Part shown: positions 1 to 9,121 of the stretch, piece by piece | How the letters are laid out: every line of letters starts with the position of its first letter | Numbering within the stretch: the stretch's first letter is position 1 | From: Micromonospora sp. WMMD1102 | GTDB lineage: Bacteria; Actinomycetota; Actinomycetes; Mycobacteriales; Micromonosporaceae | DNA length: 64,000 nucleotides | Assembly: GCF_029626265.1 (NCBI RefSeq) | Contig: NZ_JARUBN010000002.1 | Span: forward strand, 62,001 to 126,000 | Direction: 5' to 3' | Position numbers and translations under genes: made by a program | Notes under the pieces: model-generated | The model's database searches: none | What the model saw: the letters and a program-made list of their open reading frames with translations, nothing else | Told to the model about the DNA's origin: nothing

Positions 1-2
1 TC

Positions 3-407
3 AATCCGGGTGGCGAGTCGAAGCGGATCGCCGAGCAGATCGAGGCGTTGCAGCAGCAGATGGCGGAGTACGTCATCCGGTTTCGGTTGCAGGCGCTCGG
101 CTCGCGCGGGTGGGACAAGCTGTCGAAGGCTCACCCTCCCCGGGAGGGCGAGAAAGACGATGCGGCGCTGGGGTACAACCCGGACACGTTCTTCGACGCG
201 GCGATCCGGGCGTGCACGGTCGATCCGTCGGACCTCGACGACGACGACTGGACTGCGCTGCTCGGCGACGACGACGTTGACGGGAAGTTGACGGCGAAGC
301 AGTACAACGACCTGCACGATGCCGTGCTCGCCTTGAATGTCAGGAAGATCTCCGTCCCAAACTCGTTCGCCGCCTCTCGGATTCTCCGGCCCTCCGAGCC
401 CGAGTAG
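3..407 (+). CDS. Tail assembly chaperone, short form (gpG-like), 5' end outside window
   Basis: The reading frame is open from the left edge, so the start lies outside the window and about 134 residues are visible. The product is acidic and helical, with a DLDDDDW / GDDDVDG-rich centre. It lies directly before the tape-measure gene and has a -1 slippery heptamer near its 3' end, which is the hallmark arrangement of siphophage gpG/gpGT tail-assembly chaperones that bind the tape measure during tail polymerisation. No catalytic motif is expected. The identification rests on position and frameshift architecture, not on sequence similarity. Confidence 0.75.
   Translation, partial: NPGGESKRIAEQIEALQQQMAEYVIRFRLQALGSRGWDKLSKAHPPREGEKDDAALGYNPDTFFDAAIRACTVDPSDLDDDDWTALLGDDDVDGKLTAKQYNDLHDAVLALNVRKISVPNSFAASRILRPSEPE
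356..362 (+). promoter_or_regulatory. Programmed -1 frameshift site CCCAAAC
   Basis: In the upstream frame the site reads C CCA AAC, a perfect X XXY YYZ heptamer. A -1 slip re-pairs as CCC AAA and continues at 362 in the frame that encodes the downstream ORF, which has no stop between the heptamer and 797. The zero frame ends 45 nt later at 407. Confidence 0.85.
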
Positions 408-799
408 CGGCGGCACGCAGTCTCGGGATCAGCTACCGGGAGTTCATGGGCTGGACCCCGGAACGGATCACCGACTACGAGTACGACGATCGGGACCGGA
501 TGGTCCGGTCGACGGAGTATGTCGAGTCGGCGTGGAACGAGGACGAGCGGGGCTGGATGCTCGCCCTCGCCGATTGGGAGGCGTCCCGCTGCCCGTCCTG
601 CGGCGGCGATCCGGACGAATGCCAGAGCCCGACGGCGGACATCAACAACCCGTTCGGGACGTGGGTGTACGACGCCGAATGGGTGGAGTGTCATCGGGCG
701 TCCGCCGCCCGACGGTTGGCACACGAGCCGGAGGATCGGCGGGCGTTGACACCTCGGGTGTCGCGGCGACGTAGAGGGTCGGCCAGGTCGAAGCGGTGA
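362..799 (+). CDS. Tail assembly chaperone frameshift extension (gpT part of gpGT)
   Basis: These 145 codons lie in the -1 frame relative to the preceding gene and should be made only as a fusion after slippage at 356-362. An internal ATG at 446 exists but falls in the middle of a continuous stretch that resembles this family (SLGISYREFMGW then PERITDYEYDD). The extension carries a CPSCGG...C cysteine cluster and a basic tail. It ends 13 nt before the tape-measure start, as expected for the long chaperone form. Confidence 0.8.
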   Translation, partial: LVRRLSDSPALRARVAAARSLGISYREFMGWTPERITDYEYDDRDRMVRSTEYVESAWNEDERGWMLALADWEASRCPSCGGDPDECQSPTADINNPFGTWVYDAEWVECHRASAARRLAHEPEDRRALTPRVSRRRRGSARSKR

Positions 800-812
800 G
801 ACGGGGTGACCT

Positions 813-3800
813 GTGGCCCGTCGTCGTGTCGCCGTCGAGTTCGTTGCCGAGCTGGGCCAGTTCCGGCGCGGCACACGGGACGGTGCCGACGAGGTTCGAC
901 GGCTCCGGAATGAGTCGAAGGCTGCGCAGGCCGAGGTGGCGAAACTTGCCCGGGAGTCGGTCCGGGCGCAGGCCGACCTGAAGCGGTTCGCTGACGGCCG
1001 CCGGCAACTCGTCGGCGTGGGGGCGGCTGCCCGGTCGCTGCGGCAGGACGTGTCCGCCCTGTCCGACCGGAGCCGGAAACTCGCGCACGACTTCGCCGCC
1101 GTCAACGGCACCGCAGCCGCCGCCCTGGCGACGTTCCGGCGCATCCCGTCGGCGGTGCAGGCGGCGGGCCGGTCGATCCGGTCCGCGAACTTCGGCCAGG
1201 CCGCGCAGACCGCGCAGGCGACCGCCCGGGGTGTTGGCCAGATCGGCGGGGCGGCGCCGCTTTCCACCGTCGTCGGACTCGCCGCCGTCCCGGCTGCGGC
1301 TGCGGCTGCTGCCGCGTCGCTGCAAACCATCCCGCCTCTGCTGGTTACCATCGGCGGTGGGCTCGGCGCCATTCCCGGCCTCGCCGCCGGAGCCGCTGCC
1401 GGGATCGGCACCCTCAAACTCGCGACTGTCGGACTAGGCGACGCCATCGAGGAGGTGTTCGAGGCACCGGACGGCGCCGACCCGTACGACCGGCTCACCG
1501 ACTCCGGCAAGCGCCTCGTGGACGTCCTCGCATCACAGAAGGCAGCCCTGCTCGGCGTGCAGCAGGTCGCCCAACAGCGGACGTTCGCGAACCTCGACAG
1601 CGAGCTACAGATGCTCGGCGCGGTCGCGATCCCGTTCGCTACCCGGCAGGCGGAGCGGTTCGGTACGACCTGGAACAGCACCCTGCGGCAGCTTGCCCGG
1701 GTGGGCCGGAACCCAGAGTTCCTGGCTGGCATCGACGCGGCTGCCGAGGGCGCGGACCGGTTCTTCGACAACGTCAACACGCGGATCGGGCCGACGTCCC
1801 GGTCACTGGGGCAACTGTTCATCGGTTCTCGCCCGTTCGTGGACGCGTTCGGTGACAGCCTGCTCGGCCACCTCGACGACTTCAACGCGTGGATCGACCG
1901 GGCCGCCGCGAACGGCGACCTTGAGGACTTCTTCCGGGATGCGGCCGAGCAGGCCGATGCGCTGCTCGACGTCGGCAAAGAGGTACTGGTCCTCGTCGGC
2001 CGGATCGGTGGACTGCCGTATGGCGGCGACACGCTGCGGGACATGGCGGATGCCCTCGAACGGTTCAACGACGCCGCCCACAACACGCGCAGCGTCGAGG
2101 GTGTCATCGCCACCGGTAACGCCGCCGTCCGAGGACTGGTCGACGTGCTCGTCATCCTCGGCGAAACCCTCGGGGAGACGCTGGCCGACCCGGCAACCCG
2201 GGACGCGGTCGTCGCGTTCTTCGACATCCTGAAAGTTGCCGCGCAGGTGGTGACTGGTCTTGTCGGCGCCTTCTCTGCCCTACCTGGCCCGGTTCAGTCG
2301 ACGGTGCTGGTGTTGATCGCCCTGACTGTCGTGTTCGGGAAGCTGTTCGCTGTCGCCGGCAGGATGGGCACCGCCGTTGGTGCGGCTGCCGGTCGGCTCG
2401 ACCAGATGGGACCCGCCGGGCAGCGTGCCGGTCGAGGGTTGCAGGCGGCAGCAATGTGGGCGGGCCGGGCAGCAACCGCCCTGGTTGCGTTGCAGGTTGC
2501 CGGGATCGCCCTCGAAGCCCTCTCCGACAGCGCAGTCAAGGTCGACGCCCTGAACCGGTCGTTGAAGGACTTCGTGCAGACCGGCAAACTCGGCGGCGAA
2601 CTGACCCGCCAGTTCGGTGACGGGCTGGAAGATCTCGACAACCGGGCCCGTGGTGCCGGCGACGGCTGGTTCCCGAAGCTGGGCCGGGCAATCGAAAGCA
2701 TCCTGCCTCCGGCGAAGGCGTTCAACGAGCTGTTCTTCGGCGGCTCGTTTACCGGCGACGTCGAACGCTTCCGCGAACTGGACGCACAACTCAAGCAGAT
2801 CGCCGAGTCGACGGGCGACCTTGAGGGTGTCAACGAGGTCTTCCGCAGGTTGCGAACCGAATCCGGCCTGGATGTGGCCGAGTTCAACAAACTGCTACCG
2901 GAGACGGCCGCTTGGTTGGCGGAGGCGCAGGCGCAGGCGCACGGCTACTCGGCCACCCAGCAGGCGTTGAGCGGGTCGATGGAAGACGCCATCGGGATCG
3001 TTGGCTCGTACACGCGGGCGTGGAAGGAACTCAACGGCGCGGCATTGACTACCGACGAGGCGCTGCTGTCGGCGAAGGACGCCCTCGACAAGGTGAAGGA
3101 GTCGTTCGACGAGAACGGCCGGGCGATCACCGGCAACTCCCGGGCGGCGTTGGAGAACCGGGTCGCTGTCGGCCAGTTCGCGCAGGCTGCTGCGGAGGCT
3201 GCGCAGGCGAAGTATGAGGAGTCCGGCAGTATCGCCGCCGCGAACAAGGTGTACGACGACCACATGGGGCAGCTCCGGAAGACGTTGACGCAGGCCGGGC
3301 TGACGGACGGGCAGATCAAGGCTCTGATCGGCACGTTCGGGCGGATTCCGCCGTCGAAGACTTCGACGATCAATGTGCAGACGGCGCAGGCTGACAAGAA
3401 CCTGCGGGACATCATCGCCCTCTCTGCGAAGATCAAAAGCAAGACGGTGGTCATCACCGTCGACTACCGGGGTCGGACAACAACCCGGGCTGAGGGCCGC
3501 AACATCCCTATTGGGGACGGTGTCGGTGGCCGACGGTGGGGCGGTATCACCGAACACGCACAGACGGGCCTGCTGAGCGAGGCGGACATCTACGCGGCGG
3601 CGTCGAGCAGGCGGTACGCGTTCGCGGAGGCGGAAACCGGCGGTGAGGCGTTTATCCCCCGCTACGGCATGCGGGACCGGTCAGTGTCGATTGGCCGTCG
3701 GGCGATGGAGTGGTACGACATGGACGTCGTTCCTCACGGCGCCCTGCCCAAGGCGTTCCTGGCAGGCATGACCGCCGCGACTGCTCAAACCACGAAGGTT

Positions 3801-3935
3801 GATGTTCCGCCACTCGATCCGGCGGTGCTGGCGGCGGCGATCAGGTCCGTGTTGCAGGGCGTGCAGGTTGTCATGGACGGGCGAACGGTCGGCTACATGA
3901 CGGGCCGCGAGGCCGGCATCTACGCGCGGACGTGA
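813..3935 (+). CDS. Tail tape measure protein
   Basis: The protein has 1040 residues from a GTG start preceded by a purine-rich stretch. This is the longest phage gene in view, as usual for the tape measure, whose length sets tail length. Residues 1-110 are charged and predicted coiled coil. Ala/Gly-rich hydrophobic stretches at about 155-215 and 460-560 resemble membrane-spanning segments used during DNA injection. The C-terminal third is mixed and ends close to the next gene. It lies between the chaperone pair and the distal tail gene, the canonical order. Long antisense ORFs over it are GC artefacts. Confidence 0.93.
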   Translation: MARRRVAVEFVAELGQFRRGTRDGADEVRRLRNESKAAQAEVAKLARESVRAQADLKRFADGRRQLVGVGAAARSLRQDVSALSDRSRKLAHDFAAVNGTAAAALATFRRIPSAVQAAGRSIRSANFGQAAQTAQATARGVGQIGGAAPLSTVVGLAAVPAAAAAAAASLQTIPPLLVTIGGGLGAIPGLAAGAAAGIGTLKLATVGLGDAIEEVFEAPDGADPYDRLTDSGKRLVDVLASQKAALLGVQQVAQQRTFANLDSELQMLGAVAIPFATRQAERFGTTWNSTLRQLARVGRNPEFLAGIDAAAEGADRFFDNVNTRIGPTSRSLGQLFIGSRPFVDAFGDSLLGHLDDFNAWIDRAAANGDLEDFFRDAAEQADALLDVGKEVLVLVGRIGGLPYGGDTLRDMADALERFNDAAHNTRSVEGVIATGNAAVRGLVDVLVILGETLGETLADPATRDAVVAFFDILKVAAQVVTGLVGAFSALPGPVQSTVLVLIALTVVFGKLFAVAGRMGTAVGAAAGRLDQMGPAGQRAGRGLQAAAMWAGRAATALVALQVAGIALEALSDSAVKVDALNRSLKDFVQTGKLGGELTRQFGDGLEDLDNRARGAGDGWFPKLGRAIESILPPAKAFNELFFGGSFTGDVERFRELDAQLKQIAESTGDLEGVNEVFRRLRTESGLDVAEFNKLLPETAAWLAEAQAQAHGYSATQQALSGSMEDAIGIVGSYTRAWKELNGAALTTDEALLSAKDALDKVKESFDENGRAITGNSRAALENRVAVGQFAQAAAEAAQAKYEESGSIAAANKVYDDHMGQLRKTLTQAGLTDGQIKALIGTFGRIPPSKTSTINVQTAQADKNLRDIIALSAKIKSKTVVITVDYRGRTTTRAEGRNIPIGDGVGGRRWGGITEHAQTGLLSEADIYAAASSRRYAFAEAETGGEAFIPRYGMRDRSVSIGRRAMEWYDMDVVPHGALPKAFLAGMTAATAQTTKVDVPPLDPAVLAAAIRSVLQGVQVVMDGRTVGYMTGREAGIYART

Positions 3936-3936
3936 G

Positions 3937-5796
3937 GTGCCGGTGAGTGACTACGACCTGCGGTTTGTTGACACCGTCTCATCCACGGCCGCGACCCGGC
4001 TGGATCTGCGGGTTGCGCCGTTCAGCGTGCAGTCCGACACCGAGTTCGGCATGCCCGAGTTGCGCCGGTCGGCCGTAAGCACCTTGCTCGTTGACGGGGA
4101 GCGGTATCCGGCGGCGGCGTACGACAACCGGCTCATCACTCTGGTACTCAAGGTGATCGACGCCAGCGAGGATGCGACGGCTGCCCTGCTACAAACCCTG
4201 TACCGGGAGTTGGACCGACCCAGCAACGTTCTCCGGTATCAGCCCGGCACCTCTGCCCCGATATTCTTCCGCACCTTCCGGGCCGGGCCGTCGTCTGTCA
4301 TCTGGGATCCCGTGCAGAAGCAGGTGGTTGCCCGGATTCCGGCGGAACCGTTCGCCGTCGGTTTGCCGGAGACGACTGGTGCGCTGACGGTTTACAACGA
4401 TCCCGGCCTGCCGGGCGGCGACCTCAACGCGAACCCGTACTTCGAGACCAACGCGGCGAGTTGGACCGGGGTCGGTGGGACGGTGGCCCGGTCGACCGCC
4501 CAGTTCCACGAGGGGGCGGCCAGCCTGCTGCTCACCCCGGACGGGGTTACGGCGACGGTGGAGGCCCGGTCGGAGATGGTGCCGGTCGCGGTCGGGCAGC
4601 GGTACCGGGCGAGCGTGTGGGTGCGCTGTTCGTCCGCCCGGAGCATCACCCTCGCCTTGGTGTGGTTCAACTCGATCGGCGGGACGATCACCGCCGCGAC
4701 CCAGTCGGCGTCCGTCAGCGCGGGCGTGTGGACGCTGATCGAGTTCGAGCGGTCGGCCCCGGACCTGCCGTCCATCGCGACCCAGGCCCGGATCGCGGTC
4801 AGCCTGGCCAGCACCCCGCCGGCCGGGCACACCACCTGGATCGACGAGGCCCGGCTCCGGCTCGTCGGTGCCGGTGGCGGCATGTACGCCGACCTGCCCG
4901 ACATCCTCGGCGACGTGGAGACGCCGCTGCGGGTGACGATCCCGCAGGGCGGCACCCTGCTCGACACCAACCAGATGAGCCTTATGGCGATCAGGCGGCG
5001 GGGCACCCCGTCCGGGGCGCCGATGCTGTTGCAGGCGGAGAGCCTGACGCAGGGCGGCGGCACCACCGTCCAGACCAACAGCTCCGACGCCAGTGGGCCG
5101 GGCGGCAACTACAGCAGGTGTACCTTCGCCTCGGTCGACCCGCGTCTGAGCAGCGACGTGTGGCCGCTGATGGACACCCCGGACGTGCGGGGCCGGTACC
5201 GGGTGCTGGCCCGGATCCGGACTACCGTCGCGACCGACGTCATCTACGCCACGATCCGCTGGGGACTCAACGCCTACATCGCCGGGCTGGCGGAGACGTC
5301 GGTCGGCTGGGACGGCACCGCCGGGTCGACCGCGTGGCGGATCGTCGACCTCGGGCTGATCTCGTTCCCATCCGGTGCTGATCCCACCGTGGACGGGCTT
5401 ACCGGTAGCCCGCTGCCGGCGCGGGGCCAGTTCTTGCGCCTCGACGCACGCAGGCAGTCCGGTACGGGCAACCTCGACATCGACTACCTGCTGTTCGTCC
5501 CGGCCGACGACCGACTCTTGATCGTCCGCTGGAACGACATCAAGAACAACGAAGGCGGCGACGTCGTGATCGACTCCGCCCAGGAGGTGGTGTACGGCAT
5601 CCGTAACGGGGTGGTGTACGGCGGTGGCAGCCCACCGGCGATCACCGGGTGGATGTACGCCTCCCCGGGCACCGCGAACCGGCTCTACTGGCTGCGGAGC
5701 GTCGGGCCGTTGTCGTCCGACGACATCACCAACCAGACGTTGTTGACCATCGAGTACGTACCGCGTTACTTGTATGTACGACCGGTGGCGTCGTGA
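3937..5796 (+). CDS. Distal tail / minor tail protein with carbohydrate-binding-like domain
   Basis: The protein has 619 residues and starts at GTG one base after the tape-measure stop (another GTG at 3943 is possible). Residues 1-155 fit a distal-tail (Dit-like) N-terminus. Residues about 165-310 have the look of a CBM_4_9 galactose-binding-like jelly roll (NPYFETNAASW, then repeated V/W/T strands ending in a TTWIDEARL strand). A second beta-rich sandwich fills the C-terminal half. It probably sits at the tail tip and contacts surface sugars. The domain call is pattern recognition only. Confidence 0.75.
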   Translation: MPVSDYDLRFVDTVSSTAATRLDLRVAPFSVQSDTEFGMPELRRSAVSTLLVDGERYPAAAYDNRLITLVLKVIDASEDATAALLQTLYRELDRPSNVLRYQPGTSAPIFFRTFRAGPSSVIWDPVQKQVVARIPAEPFAVGLPETTGALTVYNDPGLPGGDLNANPYFETNAASWTGVGGTVARSTAQFHEGAASLLLTPDGVTATVEARSEMVPVAVGQRYRASVWVRCSSARSITLALVWFNSIGGTITAATQSASVSAGVWTLIEFERSAPDLPSIATQARIAVSLASTPPAGHTTWIDEARLRLVGAGGGMYADLPDILGDVETPLRVTIPQGGTLLDTNQMSLMAIRRRGTPSGAPMLLQAESLTQGGGTTVQTNSSDASGPGGNYSRCTFASVDPRLSSDVWPLMDTPDVRGRYRVLARIRTTVATDVIYATIRWGLNAYIAGLAETSVGWDGTAGSTAWRIVDLGLISFPSGADPTVDGLTGSPLPARGQFLRLDARRQSGTGNLDIDYLLFVPADDRLLIVRWNDIKNNEGGDVVIDSAQEVVYGIRNGVVYGGGSPPAITGWMYASPGTANRLYWLRSVGPLSSDDITNQTLLTIEYVPRYLYVRPVAS

Positions 5797-7436
5797 CCCT
5801 GACCCTGCCGCTGGCGGTGCGGCTGTCGACAGCCCGGGGCGAGGCGCACATCACCCGCCGGCTGCGGGACCTATCGTGGCGGATCACCGCGCCGGGCGGG
5901 TTCGCCAGCATCACCATGTCGCTGCACGAGCCCATCGCCGGCCAGCCGGACTGGCTCGCCTACTACGGTCGGGCGTACATCTACGACCAGCGCACCGGCG
6001 CCGTGTTGTGCGAGGGCCGCCTGGAGGACCCTGGCCGCAGCGCGGGCCCGGACGGGCAGGTGTGGGACCTGGTCGCGGTCGGCCCGGCCGCGCACGCCCG
6101 TGACCGGCACGTACCGCTGATCTACGTCGACCGGTCGCTGGAACGCTGGATTCCTCGCGACGGTGGTAGCGCGCATCCGAAGGCGGACCGGCGAGCGGAC
6201 GTGGACGCGAGCGACAACCCGGTGCTGCGTTTCCAGCCGCCGACGGGCACGTCGTGGGCGCAGAACCGGACCGGCACGATGGGGTACCCGCACCTGCGGT
6301 ACGCCGGCCTCAAGTTGGGCGCGTTCAACGCGTCGGGAACCTGCGGGGCGAACACGACGAACTGGCGGTGGCAGCAGGTCACCCGCACCCCGGCCGGGGT
6401 CGGCACCGTGGCCCGGGACGTGGCGTTCACCGCACCGTCGATCTCCACCTCGCAGCGGGTGGCGTCGTTGTCCTTCCCGGCCGGTGACGACTGGGTCGAG
6501 ATGCGGGTGCTCCAACAGAACGCCAGCGCTCAGACGCCGTCGGACGCGATCTGGTGCACGTTCGGGGACCTGTACGTCATGCAGGTGCTGGTCAACGAGT
6601 CCGGCACGGAACTGTACGAGCCGGCCTTCGACTACCCCGACGGATACCTCACCGCCGACCAGGTGATCCGGGACCTGCTCGGCCGGCTGCTGCCGCAGTA
6701 TGACGGGCCGAGGGCGACGATCGCGGCGACGTCGTACCAGATCCGGGAGCTGGCATACCCGGACGGGGTCGACGCCGCGACGGTCCTCGACGACCTAATG
6801 CGGCTGGAACCGGCCTACCTGTGGGAGGCACTCGAATCCAACGCGGCCGGCAAGCACCGGTTCAACTGGCGGCAGTGGCCGACCGAGGTCCGGTACGAGG
6901 CCGATGTCGGCGACGCCGGCTACGACGCCCCCGGCTCGGCCGACGGGCTCTACAACGAGGTCACGGTGCGCTGGCGGGACGCGACCGGGCAGACCCGCAC
7001 GACCCGGGTCACCCAGTCGGTGCCGGAGCTGACCGCCGCCGGCCTGACCCGGTCGCCGAAGCCCCTCGACCTGGGTGACGAGGTCGGCAGCTCGACGGAG
7101 GCGACGCAGGCGGGGCAGCAGTTTCTGGCCGAACACCGGGCGCCGCCGAACGGCGGCCGGTTGCGACTGTCCCGGCCGGTGCTGGACCTGATGGCCGGGA
7201 CGCGGGTGGCGCCGTGGGAGGTCCGGCCCGGCTACCTGATCCGCGTCCGGGGTGTGCTGCCCCGGCCGGACGCGCTCAACGCCACGACCAGGGACGGCGT
7301 CACCGTCTTCAAGATCGCATCGACGGAGTTCCGGGCCAGCGACGCCACCGCGACGCTTGAACTCGACACGTTCGCGCCGTCGACCGCCCGCGCCCTGGCG
7401 ACCCTGCTCAACCGGCCACTGACTAGGCGACGGTAA
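5793..7436 (+). CDS. Minor tail / baseplate hub-like protein
   Basis: The start is taken as the GTG at 5793, which overlaps the upstream TGA (GTGA). The longer in-frame ORF from 5649 lies inside the previous gene and is rejected. The 547-residue protein contains repeated beta-rich stretches and an EVTVRWRDATGQTR-type segment, similar in style to Gp37-like minor tail proteins of actinophages that form the tail-tip hub. No enzymatic motif was recognised. It is translationally coupled to the distal tail gene. Confidence 0.7.
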   Translation: MTLTLPLAVRLSTARGEAHITRRLRDLSWRITAPGGFASITMSLHEPIAGQPDWLAYYGRAYIYDQRTGAVLCEGRLEDPGRSAGPDGQVWDLVAVGPAAHARDRHVPLIYVDRSLERWIPRDGGSAHPKADRRADVDASDNPVLRFQPPTGTSWAQNRTGTMGYPHLRYAGLKLGAFNASGTCGANTTNWRWQQVTRTPAGVGTVARDVAFTAPSISTSQRVASLSFPAGDDWVEMRVLQQNASAQTPSDAIWCTFGDLYVMQVLVNESGTELYEPAFDYPDGYLTADQVIRDLLGRLLPQYDGPRATIAATSYQIRELAYPDGVDAATVLDDLMRLEPAYLWEALESNAAGKHRFNWRQWPTEVRYEADVGDAGYDAPGSADGLYNEVTVRWRDATGQTRTTRVTQSVPELTAAGLTRSPKPLDLGDEVGSSTEATQAGQQFLAEHRAPPNGGRLRLSRPVLDLMAGTRVAPWEVRPGYLIRVRGVLPRPDALNATTRDGVTVFKIASTEFRASDATATLELDTFAPSTARALATLLNRPLTRRR

Positions 7437-7454
7437 CGACCTTGAGGGGCTGAC

Positions 7455-8312
7455 ATGTCCAAGCAGGACCGGCTTAACTGGATCAGCCGAGGATCACCGT
7501 TCACGTTGATGCGGCCCGCCGCGAAACTCCGCGACCGGCTCCGCGCGCACGGGTACACCGTCTACGACATCGGCAACCGAGAGCATCTCGAACACGAGCC
7601 GCCCGAGGACCACACCCCGTACTCGGAGACCGGCTGGCCCGGGAAAGCGAAGTACGGGGTCGGGTACGCGATCGACATCATGCCGCCGAAGTCGGGCGCC
7701 AGGTCCAAGTTGACCGGCCAGCCTCTTCCGTCGTTGCAGCGGCTCGGCGCGCAGATGGTCGCCGACCGGAACGCCGGCATCCCGGGCATCCGGTGGCTGA
7801 AGTACATGAACTGGGAGCCACAGCGAGACAACGGCGGCCCCTGCTACCAGGACTCGTGGAAGCCGAACCACGCCCGCCGGTCCAGCAGCGACCGGGGGCA
7901 CATCCACCAGTCCGGGGCGACCGGGTTCGAAACCAGCAGCATCGGCGACGACTACGACCCGGTGGCCCGGGTTAGTGGAGAGTGGGACGAGATGGCAAGC
8001 AAGGCTGAGATCAAGGACGCGCTGATTGAGGCGCTGCGGACTCCGCTGCCGTTCGGCGCGTCCGGTCCGGCGCGACGGCTGAAGGACCCGAACCTGTATC
8101 CGCCGGCCGGCTGGTCGGATCAGAGTGTGCTGAGCCTGCTCGCCTACCTGTTCGAGGCCAGCCGCAGCGATGACGCGAACGAGCAGCAGATCGTCGACGG
8201 GGTGTTGGCTGGGCTCGGGTCGCGGGATCTCGACGACGCGGCCACCGCGCTCCGGGCGGCGTTCGGGGACCGGGCAGCCGAACTCGGCGCCAAGCTCACC
8301 CAGAGTGGCTAA
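7455..8312 (+). CDS. Peptidase M15-like protein, probable endolysin or tail-tip peptidase
   Basis: The 285-residue protein contains GVGYAIDIMPP at about 74-84, near a conserved HTPYSE segment, and DRGHIHQS at about 142-149. Together these suggest the spaced H/D/H zinc ligands of D-Ala-D-Ala carboxypeptidase-type (M15) folds. A second, helical domain follows after about residue 175. It lies between tail genes and small membrane proteins, fitting a lysin or a tail-associated lysin. The ligand spacing is not a textbook match, so the enzyme call is provisional. Confidence 0.55.
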   Translation: MSKQDRLNWISRGSPFTLMRPAAKLRDRLRAHGYTVYDIGNREHLEHEPPEDHTPYSETGWPGKAKYGVGYAIDIMPPKSGARSKLTGQPLPSLQRLGAQMVADRNAGIPGIRWLKYMNWEPQRDNGGPCYQDSWKPNHARRSSSDRGHIHQSGATGFETSSIGDDYDPVARVSGEWDEMASKAEIKDALIEALRTPLPFGASGPARRLKDPNLYPPAGWSDQSVLSLLAYLFEASRSDDANEQQIVDGVLAGLGSRDLDDAATALRAAFGDRAAELGAKLTQSG

Positions 8313-8315
8313 CCG

Positions 8316-8732
8316 GTGCCGATCGTTGTTACCGGCCGGCACCGCCCGCACGAAGTTGTCTTCCTCGCCTTCAGCGCTGTCGTCGGCGCAGCCTTCGTTG
8401 TCGGCCTGAAACCGCCCGGCTCGCTGGAACGGCTCGTTGAGCCGTGGATCCTGTGGACGTGGTACCTGCTGCTGCTCGCTTCCGGTGTCATCGGGCTGGT
8501 CAGCTTCGCTATCGCGGACCCGTACCGGGCGTTGGTGTTGGAGCGGGCGGCGATGATCGGCCAGATCAGCGCGCCAGCCGTCTACGGCATCGGTCTCGCG
8601 TCGACCGGCAACCGGTCCGCGATCTTCGTCGGGGCGTTCGTCGCCGCGTGGGCGGCGGCGTCCGGGTGGCGGCTGTGGCAGGTCAACCAGAGCATGCGGG
8701 CGCTGCGGCAGGCGGCGGGTGATCCCGGATGA
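8316..8732 (+). CDS. Four-TM membrane protein of the lysis region
   Basis: The 138-residue protein has a GTG start 3 nt after the upstream stop. Hydrophobic segments lie near residues 14-33, 45-66, 83-99 and 103-120, with a charged C-terminus. Its place after a putative lysin suggests a holin-like or accessory lysis role, but many actinophages carry several small membrane proteins here and which one is the holin is unknown. Confidence 0.65.
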   Translation: MPIVVTGRHRPHEVVFLAFSAVVGAAFVVGLKPPGSLERLVEPWILWTWYLLLLASGVIGLVSFAIADPYRALVLERAAMIGQISAPAVYGIGLASTGNRSAIFVGAFVAAWAAASGWRLWQVNQSMRALRQAAGDPG

Positions 8733-9091
8733 GCGAGTGGTGGCAGCTCGCTTTGGCGGCTGTCGGCGGTGGTGGCCTCGCGGGTGTGGTCACGAGTCTC
8801 GTCGCCGGCTTGTTTCAACGGCCGAAGGTCAAAGCGGACGCGATGTCGATCCTCACTGACGCCGCGTTGAAGCAGGTCAACGAGTTGCAGGAGCGTACGG
8901 CTGAGGCGGAGCAGCGGGCGGCGGAGGCCGAACGTAAGTGCCGGGTCGTGTCGAGTGAACTCGATGACATGTTGGCCCGGATGCGGGCGTGGCGGGTGGA
9001 GATCTTGGCCGATCCGACCGCTTCGGACCGGTTGAGGCAGATGGTGTCGGTCGATCCGGGGCAGCCGATGAACGGGCGGCCCGGTCGCTAG
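8729..9091 (+). CDS. Single-TM coiled-coil protein of the lysis region; stop codon remade by IS
   Basis: The 120-residue protein starts in an ATGA overlap with the preceding gene. It has one N-terminal hydrophobic segment (about 5-28) and then a strongly helical, Glu/Arg/Ala-rich coiled coil (about 45-90), a layout like holin-accessory or spanin-like proteins. The TAG stop (9089-9091) spans the insertion point of the IS630 element: TA belongs to the target duplication and G is the first base of the IS, so the ORF is unchanged. Confidence 0.65.
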   Translation: MSEWWQLALAAVGGGGLAGVVTSLVAGLFQRPKVKADAMSILTDAALKQVNELQERTAEAEQRAAEAERKCRVVSSELDDMLARMRAWRVEILADPTASDRLRQMVSVDPGQPMNGRPGR

Positions 9092-9121
9092 TGCCGTGAC
9101 CACGAACGTTCACGGTGTTGG
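9091..9121 (+). repeat. IS630 left inverted repeat
   Basis: The 31-bp terminal repeat starts GTGCCGTGACCACGAACG. It differs from the right end at two positions. Confidence 0.93.

Noticed and set aside
131..2227. Long minus-strand ORF over the tape measure gene
   Set aside because: Ser/Arg/Ala-rich shadow of a high-GC gene. The opposite strand has a coherent protein and the expected gene order.
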